Source: Usnea hakonensis (taxonomy: Eukaryota; Ascomycota; Lecanoromycetes; Lecanorales; Parmeliaceae). From it: 64,000 bases of DNA. The translations under genes were made by a program, and so were the position numbers. Under the pieces are notes generated by a model that was not told where the DNA came from, ran no database searches, and saw nothing but the letters and a program-made list of their open reading frames with translations. Location: positions 350,156 to 414,155 of the forward strand of contig BLJB01000043.1 in the NCBI GenBank assembly GCA_013423325.1, given 5' to 3'. Shown in pieces: positions 1-10,138 of the stretch; within the stretch, counting starts at the first letter, position 1, and every line of letters starts with the position of its first letter.

Positions 1-1629
1 GAAGTTCATGTAAAAGATAATCGATTAAGTCCGTCGCTGACAAATGCGTCAAGAATCTCCACGCAACAATCTCACAGGCGTGGCCTCGGGTCTCACTGAT
101 GCCATGATCGTCTTCACCGGAGGCAAATTGCCACTTTAGTATCCTTGGTATCTGTTAGGATAGAAAAAAATGCAAGCTGTGCAAGGACTGACTGACAGCA
201 AAGCGGATACAATGTCGGGGTGATGGCATGTGTCGGAGATAGACTGAATCAGCGGCTTTAGGATGTGGCCTACAGATGCCGTCCTTAGTTGCTCAAATGT
301 ATGAGGCGCTTCGATAGCATCTATGAAATATCTTTCAAAGAGTCAGCAACTCGCGTACATTATTCTGGTGCGCAGTTTCTGTTATACAGAGATCTGTTAA
401 TGAAGGGTGAGCACCTCATAAGAGCCTTCTTAAGATAAGAAGAGTCCTAGACAGTGCCCAAAAATGTTGTGCACGCTTTAGGGCGATTATCTGATGCTCC
501 AATTGTTCGAAGTAAGCGCTCGGGTTTCAGAGTGCAAATGTCGCATGATTGTATGGGAGCGACAGATATATTTCTTGGCGGCAAACTTCAGAGCACATGA
601 GGTTTTCTTGATTCTAGATTATACCAGCTCGATCCCAATGAGGATTTGTGGGGATGCTACATCTCTGGAACTTTTGTGTAATGAAAGATAAGCGTGATGA
701 ACTCACACCGAGAGCTGCCTCACGAGTTCGCCAAATGGCTCATCCTGATCGATGTTCGGAAGATCCAGCTGCCATTCACTTTGCCCTGTACGTGGCCCTC
801 CAGACGAAGGGGTCTGCGGCATTGCCATCGCCATATCTCAAGATGAGCTCATCAAGAGAATGAGGTGCTCAAGTCATGTGGCAATGCACTCACTCAACAT
901 ACGCTTCTGTTTGAAGTGATCTTAGAAGATGTCAATATGGAAGATTCGAGTCGGTGGATGAGATGGTGGAAATGTTACAGTGGAGTAGTAAAGCAGGTAT
1001 GAAGTATTTGAAAGCAAGGATCTGCAGCAGGGATCTCGAGACATGACACAGCACGCGCGGATGCGGCTCTTCGGGCTTTGCTACGTCACTAAAGTACCCA
1101 CTTAGGTAGGTAAGGTACACTACGTAAAAGTAAACACTGCTATCGTCAGCAATTGGGGAATGAGGATAATCTTCATCCGATCCGAAACGAGATCGAGCGA
1201 TATCTGATTGTCAGCACATTCAACAATATTACTGAGCTTTCAATTCGCATTTGAGGCGCTTGATATGGCTGGTGGCTATGCATATTAGAACCTGGTGCTC
1301 ACCGCTTCCATCTACTGGTGGGCGACTGGTTTCGACTGATTGGCCAGTAGCACGACCATCTAACAGCATCAGTGATCCTGGTGCCCCAGATGGAGACGTT
1401 GGTCTCTTTGAGCGTGGTTTGAAAAGCCTGCTTTACTCTAGCTGGTCTGCACGCTCACCATGGATGGCATAACAATAGTGAAGGCTCCCCCAACATCAGT
1501 GAATCGTGCACGGTCAGCGCAATTTGAGAAGGTAAAGGCAAACGCATTGCTCCAAGGAGGCAAGGAGGAATGACGACTCGCAAGCATGCACAGCTGAGCC
1601 AGGCTGGATGCTGAGTTGGACACACCTTG
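1..1629. other. Gene-poor left edge
   Basis: No coding region can be supported here. The open frames are short (about 60-75 codons), start at arbitrary codons and show no recognisable motif. A short dispersed motif (cttaggtaggtaaggtac) sits at 1101-1118 and recurs in variant form elsewhere in the window. The stretch lies immediately upstream of a decayed adenylation-domain gene and may include its eroded 5' part, but I could not read any homology there. Confidence 0.5.
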
Positions 1630-2899
1630 AGCTTACAGCATTAAGGTCGCCGGTACTATGCAGGAAGCCTCAGAGACTTGGCATCAAGATAGAGGCACCG
1701 ATTTCAAATCACTGGTGTACTTTCAATTGCGAGTAGTAGGGAACAAAAGACACCAAAATGATCTTGTGTTGGTGCTCCATTCTTCGGGATCTACTGGTAG
1801 GTTCCCAATCCAAGTTTCTCCCGCTCCAAATCACTCTAAAGACATCAACAAGGCTTCCGGAGACCACCCATAATGACCCATGGTACCTTCGCAGTCGTCG
1901 ACGACGAACGTATTTTACCCACCGTACCTGACGGCAAGTATCGAGACACACCTATCTGAAACTCAAAGGGGGGCGGTTGATGGTATAAAACGTTTCCTAT
2001 TTCCATCTATCCAGCTTCATCTCAACATTTGTAATGACGCCTCCAGTCCAGCCCTTGGTCCTGCTTTGACACCCCCGAGCAGGGCCTCCGTGAGAGAAAT
2101 CGCCAAAAGACAAAAACTGCGAGCTCTGGCCATTCCTCTGCCGCTAGCCGAGCGGCTATTGCAGGAATCTGATGGTCTCAATCTGTTCCGCGACCTCGAC
2201 TTCCTTTGCTGCAAAGGCGGTCCAATTCGTCAGAAAGCAGGCGAGACATTGGTGAACGCCACCGAGCTTTGTCCGTTTCATGGCTCTACAAAATCCTTAC
2301 AGGTCCCTCAACTCCGGCCAAAGGGCCCACAGAAGGGTTCTAGCTATATTAAATGGAGCCCACATCAAAAGCACGAGACGCAACCAACAAACGGCGAAGT
2401 CGATACTTTTGAAGTGGTCCTCTTGGCAGATGCGAGCACGGAGAAGATTTTTCCCAACGTGCGCGAATGGCGAACCAAAGATCTATATAAGCGGCATCCC
2501 AGACCTGCAAGACCGAGCCTGTGGCCCTATTACGGCCGCAGAGACGATTTCATCGTCTTCTCGGACGGAAACTCAACCCTGGACCTATGAAAATAGTAAT
2601 CAGTGGGCATCCTCTCCTTGTGGGTGCACTGATCGGAGGGTAGGGTAAGAGTCGAGCTGCGCTTCTGGTGGAGCCGAAGCCAAATGCCGAGTTGCCGGAT
2701 CATGCGCTCACAATGGCCGTTAGTTGAAGAGGCAGATCTGCTTACGCATGGTCGGCAGGGCATATCAAGAGGGAATATCCCCATTGTTAAGGCTGATAGG
2801 CCATTTGTGAGCACCGGGAAGGGCACGATTGGGAGGAAGCGGACGGAGGAGGCATATGCGAATGAGATGAAAGCATTCCATGACGGACTAAATCATTAG
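1630..2899 (+). pseudogene. Decayed adenylate-forming (NRPS-like) enzyme, adenylation-domain remnant
   Basis: This is a broken copy of an ANL-type adenylating enzyme of the fungal NRPS-like/reductase kind. Pieces appear in the expected order in different frames. First is the P-loop-like core LHSSGSTG near 1777-1800. Next is a THGTFAV block near 1877, then the central part with LRALAIPLPLAERL and FLCCKGGPIRQKAGE near 2120-2240. After that come RTKDLYKRHP and YYGRRDDFIVFSDG near 2470-2570, corresponding to the RTxDLF and GRxDD motifs. The tail holds SGHPLLVGALIGG and RPFVSTGKGTIGRKRT near 2600-2850. An in-frame TGA at 1957-1959 stands where Trp is expected, a TAG lies at 2641-2643, and an extra base near 2719 shifts the frame. 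No carrier (T) domain or reductase domain follows. The motif order is directly visible; the NRPS-like assignment is from family knowledge. It may once have worked with the oxidases at 4286-8915, which is inference. Confidence 0.8.
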
Positions 2900-3365
2900 A
2901 GATACGATAGAATCGGTGCACACTCCGGAAAATAACGTTCTATATGCCAGGCATTGATCCATAAATTTGTGTCACGTAAATAGTCGAGGACGATTTTTCT
3001 GAAGAGATTTGTGCTTGAGAGGGGAAGCGGGATTAAAGTAATGATACATAATTGAGTTCTCGCTTAAAATGCATGCATCGAGGAGAGACACGTGCCATCG
3101 CCACGGACTATCATAAAAGTACATCATCAGCTCCCATGGGACCGAGAGTATTTTGCGTAAGCTTTCGGCATTACTCCGTCCTTTCCGCTCTCGACCACGT
3201 ATTCAGCCATGCTTTCGTGATTCCCTGCCTGGAGACTTCTTGACCGCAATTTCAACACTGGTCAATGACAGGGCCGCAAGCCATGCCTAGTGCAGTAGGC
3301 AAAGCGAAGGTATTGCTTCATTAACCGGTAGACCCCGGACGCCATGCTCCACTCGATGCGTAATC
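2900..3365. other. Intergenic, nothing recognised
   Basis: No supported gene. The carrier and reductase domains expected after an NRPS-like adenylation domain were looked for here and not found. Confidence 0.5.
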
Positions 3366-3644
3366 TCAATTGCCGAAGGCCACAAGAGATCGGACAGTGG
3401 CAGTCTTGAGAGCAGTATACCATTCCCCATGCTCATTGAAGCACCAATTTATGTAAAGGCGAAGGTTTTTCAGCGTATGCTTTTGGATCAGGCTTCGCGT
3501 GCCCACGAAGCGTTCGAATGTAATACCCTCGTTGAAGGAGAAGGTTGTGGTCGACGATAGGACCCTGTTGGCATCATTGTACGTCTGCCTGCATGACCTG
3601 AGAATCTGGAGTGAGAGTGTCTCATGATCAAGATATCGAGTCAT
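3366..3644 (-). pseudogene. Fragment of a DUF7730/2EXR-like fungal protein
   Basis: An open stretch of about 92 codons reads like the middle of the fungal DUF7730-type family. It has an ILRSCRQTYNDA segment followed by a TFSFNEGITFERFVGTRSL segment and an NLRLYINW strand. That matches the family pattern of a cysteine-rich 'CRQIYxEA' helix and an 'xFERFxxTR' segment. It begins directly after an in-frame stop and ends abruptly at a stop. It lacks both the usual N-terminal 'LPxEIRxxIY' element and the C-terminal leucine-rich part. I read it as a gene fragment. A member of the same broad family lies intact at 44869-45994. The family role is unknown. Confidence 0.55.
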
Positions 3645-4285
3645 TCAAGCTGCGGTAGCATCTTCGGCGCGAGGATCCCAAGAAATTTCCTCCCCGCCAC
3701 CACCTAAACTTGGGTATGCCTTATTCCGACCTGTTTCTGATTTCTGGGCAATCGCACCTGCGAAAAGGATGTCTCAAAGGCCTACTACCCTCCTCTCCAC
3801 CCTCCCGATTCATTGTAATATACAGATCATCGTTCTTTTCGAAGCTTACATCGCCAATAAATTTGTATTGAGGTGTATGAGCCGATGTCCTATTATTTCA
3901 CTGTATATCTTGTCTTGAATCTCGCGGGGCGGTCTCAGGAAAGGGTGAGGCTAATGTGTTCTGGGCGATTCTAGAAAAATGAGTCAGAGATCATGAGAAC
4001 ACCTTAAAGCCGCTGGGGATCATTACTTTGCCTTAGTCGCGGCATTCTTGGGAGTGGAAAAGCGACGCCCCTCCTAGGCTTGCGCACTTCCTTCTCTTTG
4101 GCGTCTTCGTCTTAGTCATGGTCTCTCCGTTGTTTCGACATCACTGCAGACAATACCGGAGGATCATTACAATCATTGACAGCCCCAATCCTGGTGTGAA
4201 TCAGGCCACCGTAGCTTGATGCATCAATTACCTTGGGAAAGACTATGGAAATAGACTTGCCGTACGAATGTCTTGAGTAAGACTT
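3645..4285. other. Intergenic, nothing recognised
   Basis: No reading frame of interest and no repeat noticed. It probably contains the 3' untranslated end of the minus-strand monooxygenase. Confidence 0.5.
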
Positions 4286-6290
4286 TCATAGCTGCGCCTG
4301 CGACTTCGAGTATCCTACGGGCTTGGACACAAACGCTCCGAAATAGTCATTTAAAGCATCCACTGTCTCACACCCCTCCTCCAAACTCACTACGCACCCA
4401 ACATGTCCATCAGGCCTGACAATGATAACGCCACCCTTCTCCGCATCTAGCCCCATCTTGGCATGAGCTGCAGCTTTCGCATGTGGCTCTCTCGAGTCCC
4501 ATACATCGTCTGCGTAGACATGATCACTGTATCGAGCGAGAATTGGCGGCAACATTATCGAGATGTCGACGTGCTCTCGAGCAGACGCGAAAATAGTGCA
4601 GATGGAGAAGAAGCGAGAATGAGGATTGTGTCGCTCGTGATAGGAAACACTTGCGATGTCATCCCGTTCAAAGGTTGAGTAGAAGCTTCTCCTCTTCTCT
4701 AGATTTGTAGCAAAGTCGGCAACGGCATGCTGTGTCTTTGATGGGGAGCCGCCGAAGAGGAAGATTCTGAATGAGCCGTTGAGAGGAATCTCCTGCTCCA
4801 ATTGAACCTTGTTGGCATCCACGACTCTCGTTACATTGGCTGACGGCATTATGCGCCCTATGCGCACGGTGACACCTTTCGGGTTGAAAAGGCGGGATCG
4901 AGCCGGGTGGTCCAATGACCAATTGAACTCATTCGGACCGTAGACTATTCCGTAGCCAGACGTGAATTCCTGGCTTGATTTGAAGACCTTGACAAATTCA
5001 TTGGGTTCCGCGTCTTTGTCATCTAAGGCTGCACCGACTTCACCGGCGGAGGGGAGCCGCTGAGAAAACAATGCAGCGTACTGAGCATCGAAGTCCAAAA
5101 GCTCTTCCGCAATGTGTTTCCTCTCTGATTCATAGGACTCTAGTATGAAACGGTTGGCGAAACCAGCTTCAACGAGATGGATCTTCCAAGCAAGGTTGAG
5201 AGCATCATGGAAAGCGGTGTTCATCCCTTGGCCAGCCTTTGGCTACACATACGTCAGTAAGATCCAGTCCTAGCAATGGTGATGAGGTTGACAAACGCTA
5301 TGCGTGTGGCAGCAGTCTCCGCCTAAAAATACTCGCTGATCTATAGTATACTTCTCCGCTATGCCTTGGCCAATAGGATAGACAGAGTACCACTCGACCC
5401 TGTCCCATTCAATGTGATAAGGCTGCAATATCTTCTTTGCCGACGCTTGTACATCCTCTGCAGTCGCTTGTTTGCGAGGGTTAAAGTCTACGTCAGTTGA
5501 CGACGCAAGCTGTATGTAAAGCCGAACCATGTTCTTCTCCCTAGGAATGATCATGATCGACCCGTGATCGCTATGTATCGTGCACTTCATCTAGCCAAGT
5601 CAGCAGGACCCTTTTCAAATCATGACAGTATCATACTTTGACGTCAGGGAAATCCGTCCTCACTACTCCATCCATGACTCCCCAAACATGGCTGATCGGG
5701 TCTTTGTGGAGCAGTTTTATACCCAAGTGTTCTCTGATGAAGCTTCTTGCTCCTTCGCCAGAGAACAGGTATTTTGCCCTCAAAACTTCCTTCTGATCCG
5801 TTTGCGTATGCTTAAGATTGACTTCAATTGGATAGATGTTGTTCTGATCGTCTTTCTTAAAACCCGTGATTGTCCAAGGTCTTTGCACATCCGCCCCGTT
5901 GTCGTGAAGATCATCAATAAAGACTCTCTCTATCAGACCTTGATGCAGAGCCGTTGTGAAGGGATATCTTGCATCGATAAATTTCGGACATGCAACCCAA
6001 TTGCCTGTTTTGTGTATGCCCTTGCTGCCTGATTGAGGATCCCAGAACGCCACTTCATAGACCTTGGCTGGCTGGTGGGCCATTATCTGCCGCTTGAGAC
6101 CCATGTTCCGTAACAAATGCAGGGACCGTGGTTGAATGCCATCAGCACGGCCGGTCAGGGTTGGCTCCTCTCTATTATCAATGTTCTTTATTTTGTAGCC
6201 CCAGCGCGCCAGGCATACTGAGAGTAAAAGGCCTACGGGACCAGCGCCTACTATGACAATGTCGTAATTTTCTAGTGAGCCCGTCATCAT
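4286..6290 (-). CDS. FAD-dependent aromatic hydroxylase (phenol 2-monooxygenase-like)
   Basis: Predicted group A flavoprotein monooxygenase of 634 residues, hydroxylating an unidentified aromatic substrate with NAD(P)H and O2. The exons are 5637-6290, 5297-5590 and 4286-5242, with phase-0 introns of 46 and 54 bases. The N-terminal Rossmann fold is seen as IVIVGAGPVGLL at residues 11-22. The FAD-binding GD motif appears as GGDCCHTHS near residues 308-316, followed across the second junction by PKAGQGMNTAFHDALNLAWK, which is characteristic of the phenol hydroxylase family. The C-terminal 300 residues have the length and position of the thioredoxin-like dimerisation domain. All motifs look intact. 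The GDCCH version replaces the more usual GDAAH/GDACH. It is transcribed divergently from a P450 603 bases away, a typical arrangement of co-regulated oxidative genes. The substrate cannot be inferred. The start is the first of two adjacent Met codons. Confidence 0.88.
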
Positions 6291-6892
6291 TCGAATCCTT
6301 AGTCTTCACGCAGATTCCAGATACTTCAGGGGATGTAGGCTTGTCAATACAAGAACTCGAAGATGTCCAATTCGATGTTGGCTAGCTTTGGGATTCAGCG
6401 AATGCAAGTACAGGCGTTTTGCAGTGAAGAGAGTCGCAGAGATTGACAGGTGAATCGCAGCACGGACTGGAGGCAAGTTCATCCAGGCGGGTCTGTCGTT
6501 GACAGCAACAGCAATTCACTTGCTTTGGCATGAGACAATATATCAGGTCTCATGATGAAAAGAAGTAAGGCTATTCTGTTAGGCATTGGGCAGATATGTA
6601 AGCGGGGCAAACAGTGACAACGGTGATGGTCACTCAGGATTCGGGATTCGCTTCGGTAATCCTTGGCCAAAACTTAAGCCTTCCCCGCAGATACAAGTCA
6701 AACTTCTTCCACAATCCACCCTGGCTTCCGGTTGGACAAGACAAAGTACATAAGATGCAAGGTTCCGTGTACGATGTAAAATTGGTATATCCAGGACCTT
6801 GTCAGAGGAACTGAAAGCTCGCATTCGCTTTGGAAGCGGTCCGCCAGGTCTGCGGTGTTGCCAAGCGAGGTAAAAAAGCGCAATTCAAGAGA
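6291..6892. promoter_or_regulatory. Shared divergent promoter of the monooxygenase and P450
   Basis: Six hundred bases separate the start codons of two head-to-head oxidase genes, so the region must carry both promoters. I saw no distinctive operator or cluster-regulator palindrome by eye. Assignment rests on position only. Confidence 0.45.
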
Positions 6893-8915
6893 ATGGAGTC
6901 TCCGATTTGGTCCTTTAAGGGTAGTTCTGTGACGTATATACTGGTGATTGGGCTTGTTCATCTTTGTGTGCTGTCTGTCTTGTACTTCCATGCTTTTGGC
7001 GGGCCATTGGGTCGACTTCCCGGCCCTTTTGAAGCTCGCTTCTCAAGACTTTGGATGATCAAGCATTCATGGAAAGGTGACATGCATAGGACGATGATCG
7101 AATTGCATAAAAAGCACGGGAAACTTGTTAGAACCGGTCCCAATGAGGTCAGCGTGGCTGACCTGTCTGCCATCAAGAAGATTTATGCGGCTGGTACGAA
7201 ATTCCGAAAGTCGAGATGGTATGAGGTTTTTCAAGGTCACAGGAAATTCGACTTGTTTGCAGGTTCGTCTTAGATGCGCTTACAGAAGGATTGCATGTGC
7301 AAACTGAAAAGTAGAACGTGATGAACGTATTCATGCATCCCAGCGCCGACTAGTCAGTCGGATATACTCGATGGAGACCCTCAAAAGCTTGGAGCAGTAC
7401 ATCGATGGTGCAGTGACACATTTTAGCCAAAAATTGCAGGACCGCCTGGGCCAGAACATTGACATGGGTCTTTTTGTTCAGCTCTTCGCCTTCGATGTTG
7501 TCGGAGAAGTAACGTACGCCTCTTCGGAGTCCGTGTTTCCTCTGAATCATGAGCCCTGAGAAATGTCTTAGGGCATTTTCGCTCTTCAGACGTGTTTCAA
7601 GGCTCTCTATCCCTCCTCAAAGAAGCAAGACTGACTTCCAAATCATGAGTAGCTTCTCGAAGCAATTTGGGTTCATGGACATAGGCAGTGACAAAGGTTT
7701 CTTTGTCCAGCTTGAAAACATGTTCCGCAGTGGTGCATGGATAGGACAGATTCCCGCGCTATACTGGATACATGACTTTCTTGCCCCTGTCGTTGGCAAT
7801 CACTTGAGTGTCACAGCCCGTAATGGCCGAATACGGGACTTCGCATCACAAGAAATGAAGGACCGTGAGTCACTTGGTAGTGATCACCAGGATATTCTAG
7901 CGAAGTTGCTGGACGTACAGAAAGGGCATCCGGATGAGATGAATAATGCCGATGTTCTCTCAATGGCCACCACTAACATCACAGCTGGCTCAGATACCAC
8001 TGCTATTTCAACTAGTTCAGTCATCTACCATCTACTCAAGAATCCCGAATGTAAGAGGAAACTGATGAAAGAGATCGACGTAGAGATGAATGAGGTAAGA
8101 ACGACGAAGCCTATCACATTCGAGCAAACAACGCGTATGCCGTACCTGCAAGCTTGTTTGTATGAGGGTCTCCGCCTGCATCCTGCAGTTGGGATGAGCC
8201 TCCCGCGCGTCACTCCTCGAGGGGGAATTGAGGTTGATGGTCGCTTCATTCCAGAGGGTGTAGGGAATGCTCCCGACACGCTGCCTCTGAAAGCTTATGT
8301 TAATTGTGACTTAGACGGTCATAGGGGCCAACCCATGGGTCGTTTGTCGTAACGCTGAGGTTTTTGGACATGATGTCGAGGCTTTTCGACCCGAGCGATG
8401 GCTGAAGACAGGTGATAGAGCCGATATGGGTATGGCCTTGCTGTGGATTATACTTCCGACTTCGACTGACAAGCGTGTCTTCCAGAGAGGTTTTTCTTTG
8501 CCTTTGGTCACGGAGCTCGCATCTGTATTGGTCGCAGTACGGGCAATGAATTTCTCTCATCTCTCCTGAAACTCCTATCGGCCCGGGTCCTTCAGTTTCT
8601 GCAACTTCTCAAATGTCCCCATCTTGTTCATCCCAATATTCTCAAGGCTTCCTCGGGAGGAGGGCGCTGTGAAAAGGTTGACTAATTGCCGTTCAGATTT
8701 GGGCTGGATGGAAATGTCCAAGCTGATCCCGACCCTCTTTCTCCATTTTGACATCGAACTCGCAGACTCCAAAGCTGAGTTAAGGGAGACTTGTAGGTAT
8801 GCACATTGTCTTGCCTCCTGGCTACAAGGTCACATGTAGCTAATTCATGTATAGGTGGTTTGTGAAGCAAGAAGGTTTGTTTGTGAAATTGCAACCGAGG
8901 TTAAAACGTCAGTAG
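6893..8915 (+). CDS. Cytochrome P450, pisatin-demethylase-like type
   Basis: Membrane-anchored haem monooxygenase of 501 residues. The seven exons are 6893-7262, 7312-7513, 7653-8259, 8315-8429, 8486-8536, 8697-8796 and 8855-8915; every junction is GT..AG and restores the frame. The N-terminal hydrophobic anchor spans about residues 13-32. A proline-rich hinge (LPGPF) follows, then KLVRTGPNEVSV, typical of fungal pisatin-demethylase-like P450s. The I-helix reads AGSDTT near residues 302-307. The K-helix ExxR is EGLR at about 362-365, and the PERW motif is FRPERW. The haem loop FGHGARICIG has its ligand Cys near 445. All catalytic elements are present, so the multiple apparent stops are introns, not lesions. 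Divergent from the FAD hydroxylase; joint action on one aromatic product is plausible but inferred. Confidence 0.88.
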
Positions 8916-9235
8916 ATATAGCCTATGTTGGAAATGACACTTGCAAAGGGGAGGTCATATAGTCGGCAATAGAGTCAACAGATACTGCTCCCTTCAGCTC
9001 CATCAACCCTCCATTCTACCACAGTTCAACTCCTTTCACGCTCTCAAGGATTACCCAGCAATTCTTCCATATTGTCAACAGCCTCAGCGCAAAGCTTTGT
9101 CCTATCACAAGCGCTGTCAATCACTGCAAGAATTCTTTATGCATTACCTGCTCCCTCTTCTCTGAGGTTTGGCTACCACAACAGCGGGCTCCTTCCAGCA
9201 TTGTCTCGTGGAATACAGATGACGCGTACGAATAC
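8916..9235. other. Intergenic or unresolved 5' part of the next gene
   Basis: An open frame continues upstream of the Met at 9236 through about 9080. The next gene may therefore start earlier or have a 5' exon here, but no convincing start or splice junction could be fixed. Confidence 0.4.
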
Positions 9236-9704
9236 ATGGTGAAAGTGCTTGGTGAGGCGGAGAAGATCCTCCAACGATACAATTACACACTTGGCACAGC
9301 GGAAATATTCAAACGGCTGACAGCTCGTTATGGTGCGGAGCACGGAATGAGATGTTTTGGGCTTCTGCGCTGGCATCTGGGACTCGCTGAGGATAATGAA
9401 GCATTCGATGAAAGGATCTGGAGGAATCGGCGAGGCTGTTTCGCGCGGCATCGCGTAGGTGCCGCTCCTTGCTATTATTCCTATGTGTTGCTCAAGCTGA
9501 TCTTGTCAGGATTTGTGGGCTTCAGGACCAGCTATCACGTTCCAGGAGAGGGCTCAGATGTGGGATGATGGTAATGCAGATGCTATAAGGCAGCTAAAAT
9601 CTGATCAGGAGCGTGCCACATCCGGGACTGTTTCCCGTTCCTTAGCGAAGTGGAAGAGATCATTAAGCAAGGCTCTTGATAAGCTGAAGTGGAAACAGCT
9701 ATGA
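9236..9704 (+). CDS. Small protein of unknown function
   Basis: The proposed exons are 9236-9454 and 9510-9704, joined by a 55-base phase-0 intron (gtaggt...gtcag). The result is a charged, mainly helical protein of about 137 residues. The exon join turns an otherwise terminated frame into a continuous one, which is the main support. The N-terminal half contains an alternating basic/acidic helix (EKILQRYNY, FKRLTARYG). The C-terminal end is Lys-rich (KWKRSLSKALDKLKWKQL). The true start may lie upstream, because the frame is open to about 9080. I recognise no family. It sits at the end of the accessory left-hand segment, so it may be a relic or a fast-evolving gene. Confidence 0.4.
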
Positions 9705-10138
9705 TTATGAAAGGAAAGACTGTCTATATGAGAACTGTATGGTCCCACATCAGGATGTGTTTACCGACGGAGAAATCCGCTAGAGCCCTATCAGGTCTCT
9801 AGACAACACATTCGCAGCGGAGATAGGAAACAACTCTTTAGAATGCCGCAATCCATACTCGTTCGCAGCCAAACCTTCCAAGTACCGCTTGCTATTTATT
9901 TTGAGTCAACAGCTCGGCCTTTCCTATAGTGAGTGAGCGTTACAAGTACTGCATCTCATTAATACTTCATCATTCGACTCAATTTCTTTCGCGGGAAGCG
10001 GACCCTTTCACTTATACAAATTTAATTAGCCGTCCTTGGGAATTCATGTAAACAATACCCGCACCCATTCTCCCAGTCAATTACCTTCTATTCATCACGC
10101 TTCACTTCACTTGCAATGTTGCCCTATTCATTGAAACA
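9705..10138. other. Intergenic, presumed promoter of the next gene
   Basis: No reading frame supported. C/T- and A/T-rich stretches before 10139 fit a fungal core promoter, and the start codon at 10139 is preceded by 'aaacaat'. No specific site identified. Confidence 0.4.

Noticed and set aside
7263..8854. Apparent stops and frame changes in the P450 suggesting a pseudogene
   Set aside because: All six interruptions are GT..AG introns whose removal restores the frame and every catalytic motif.
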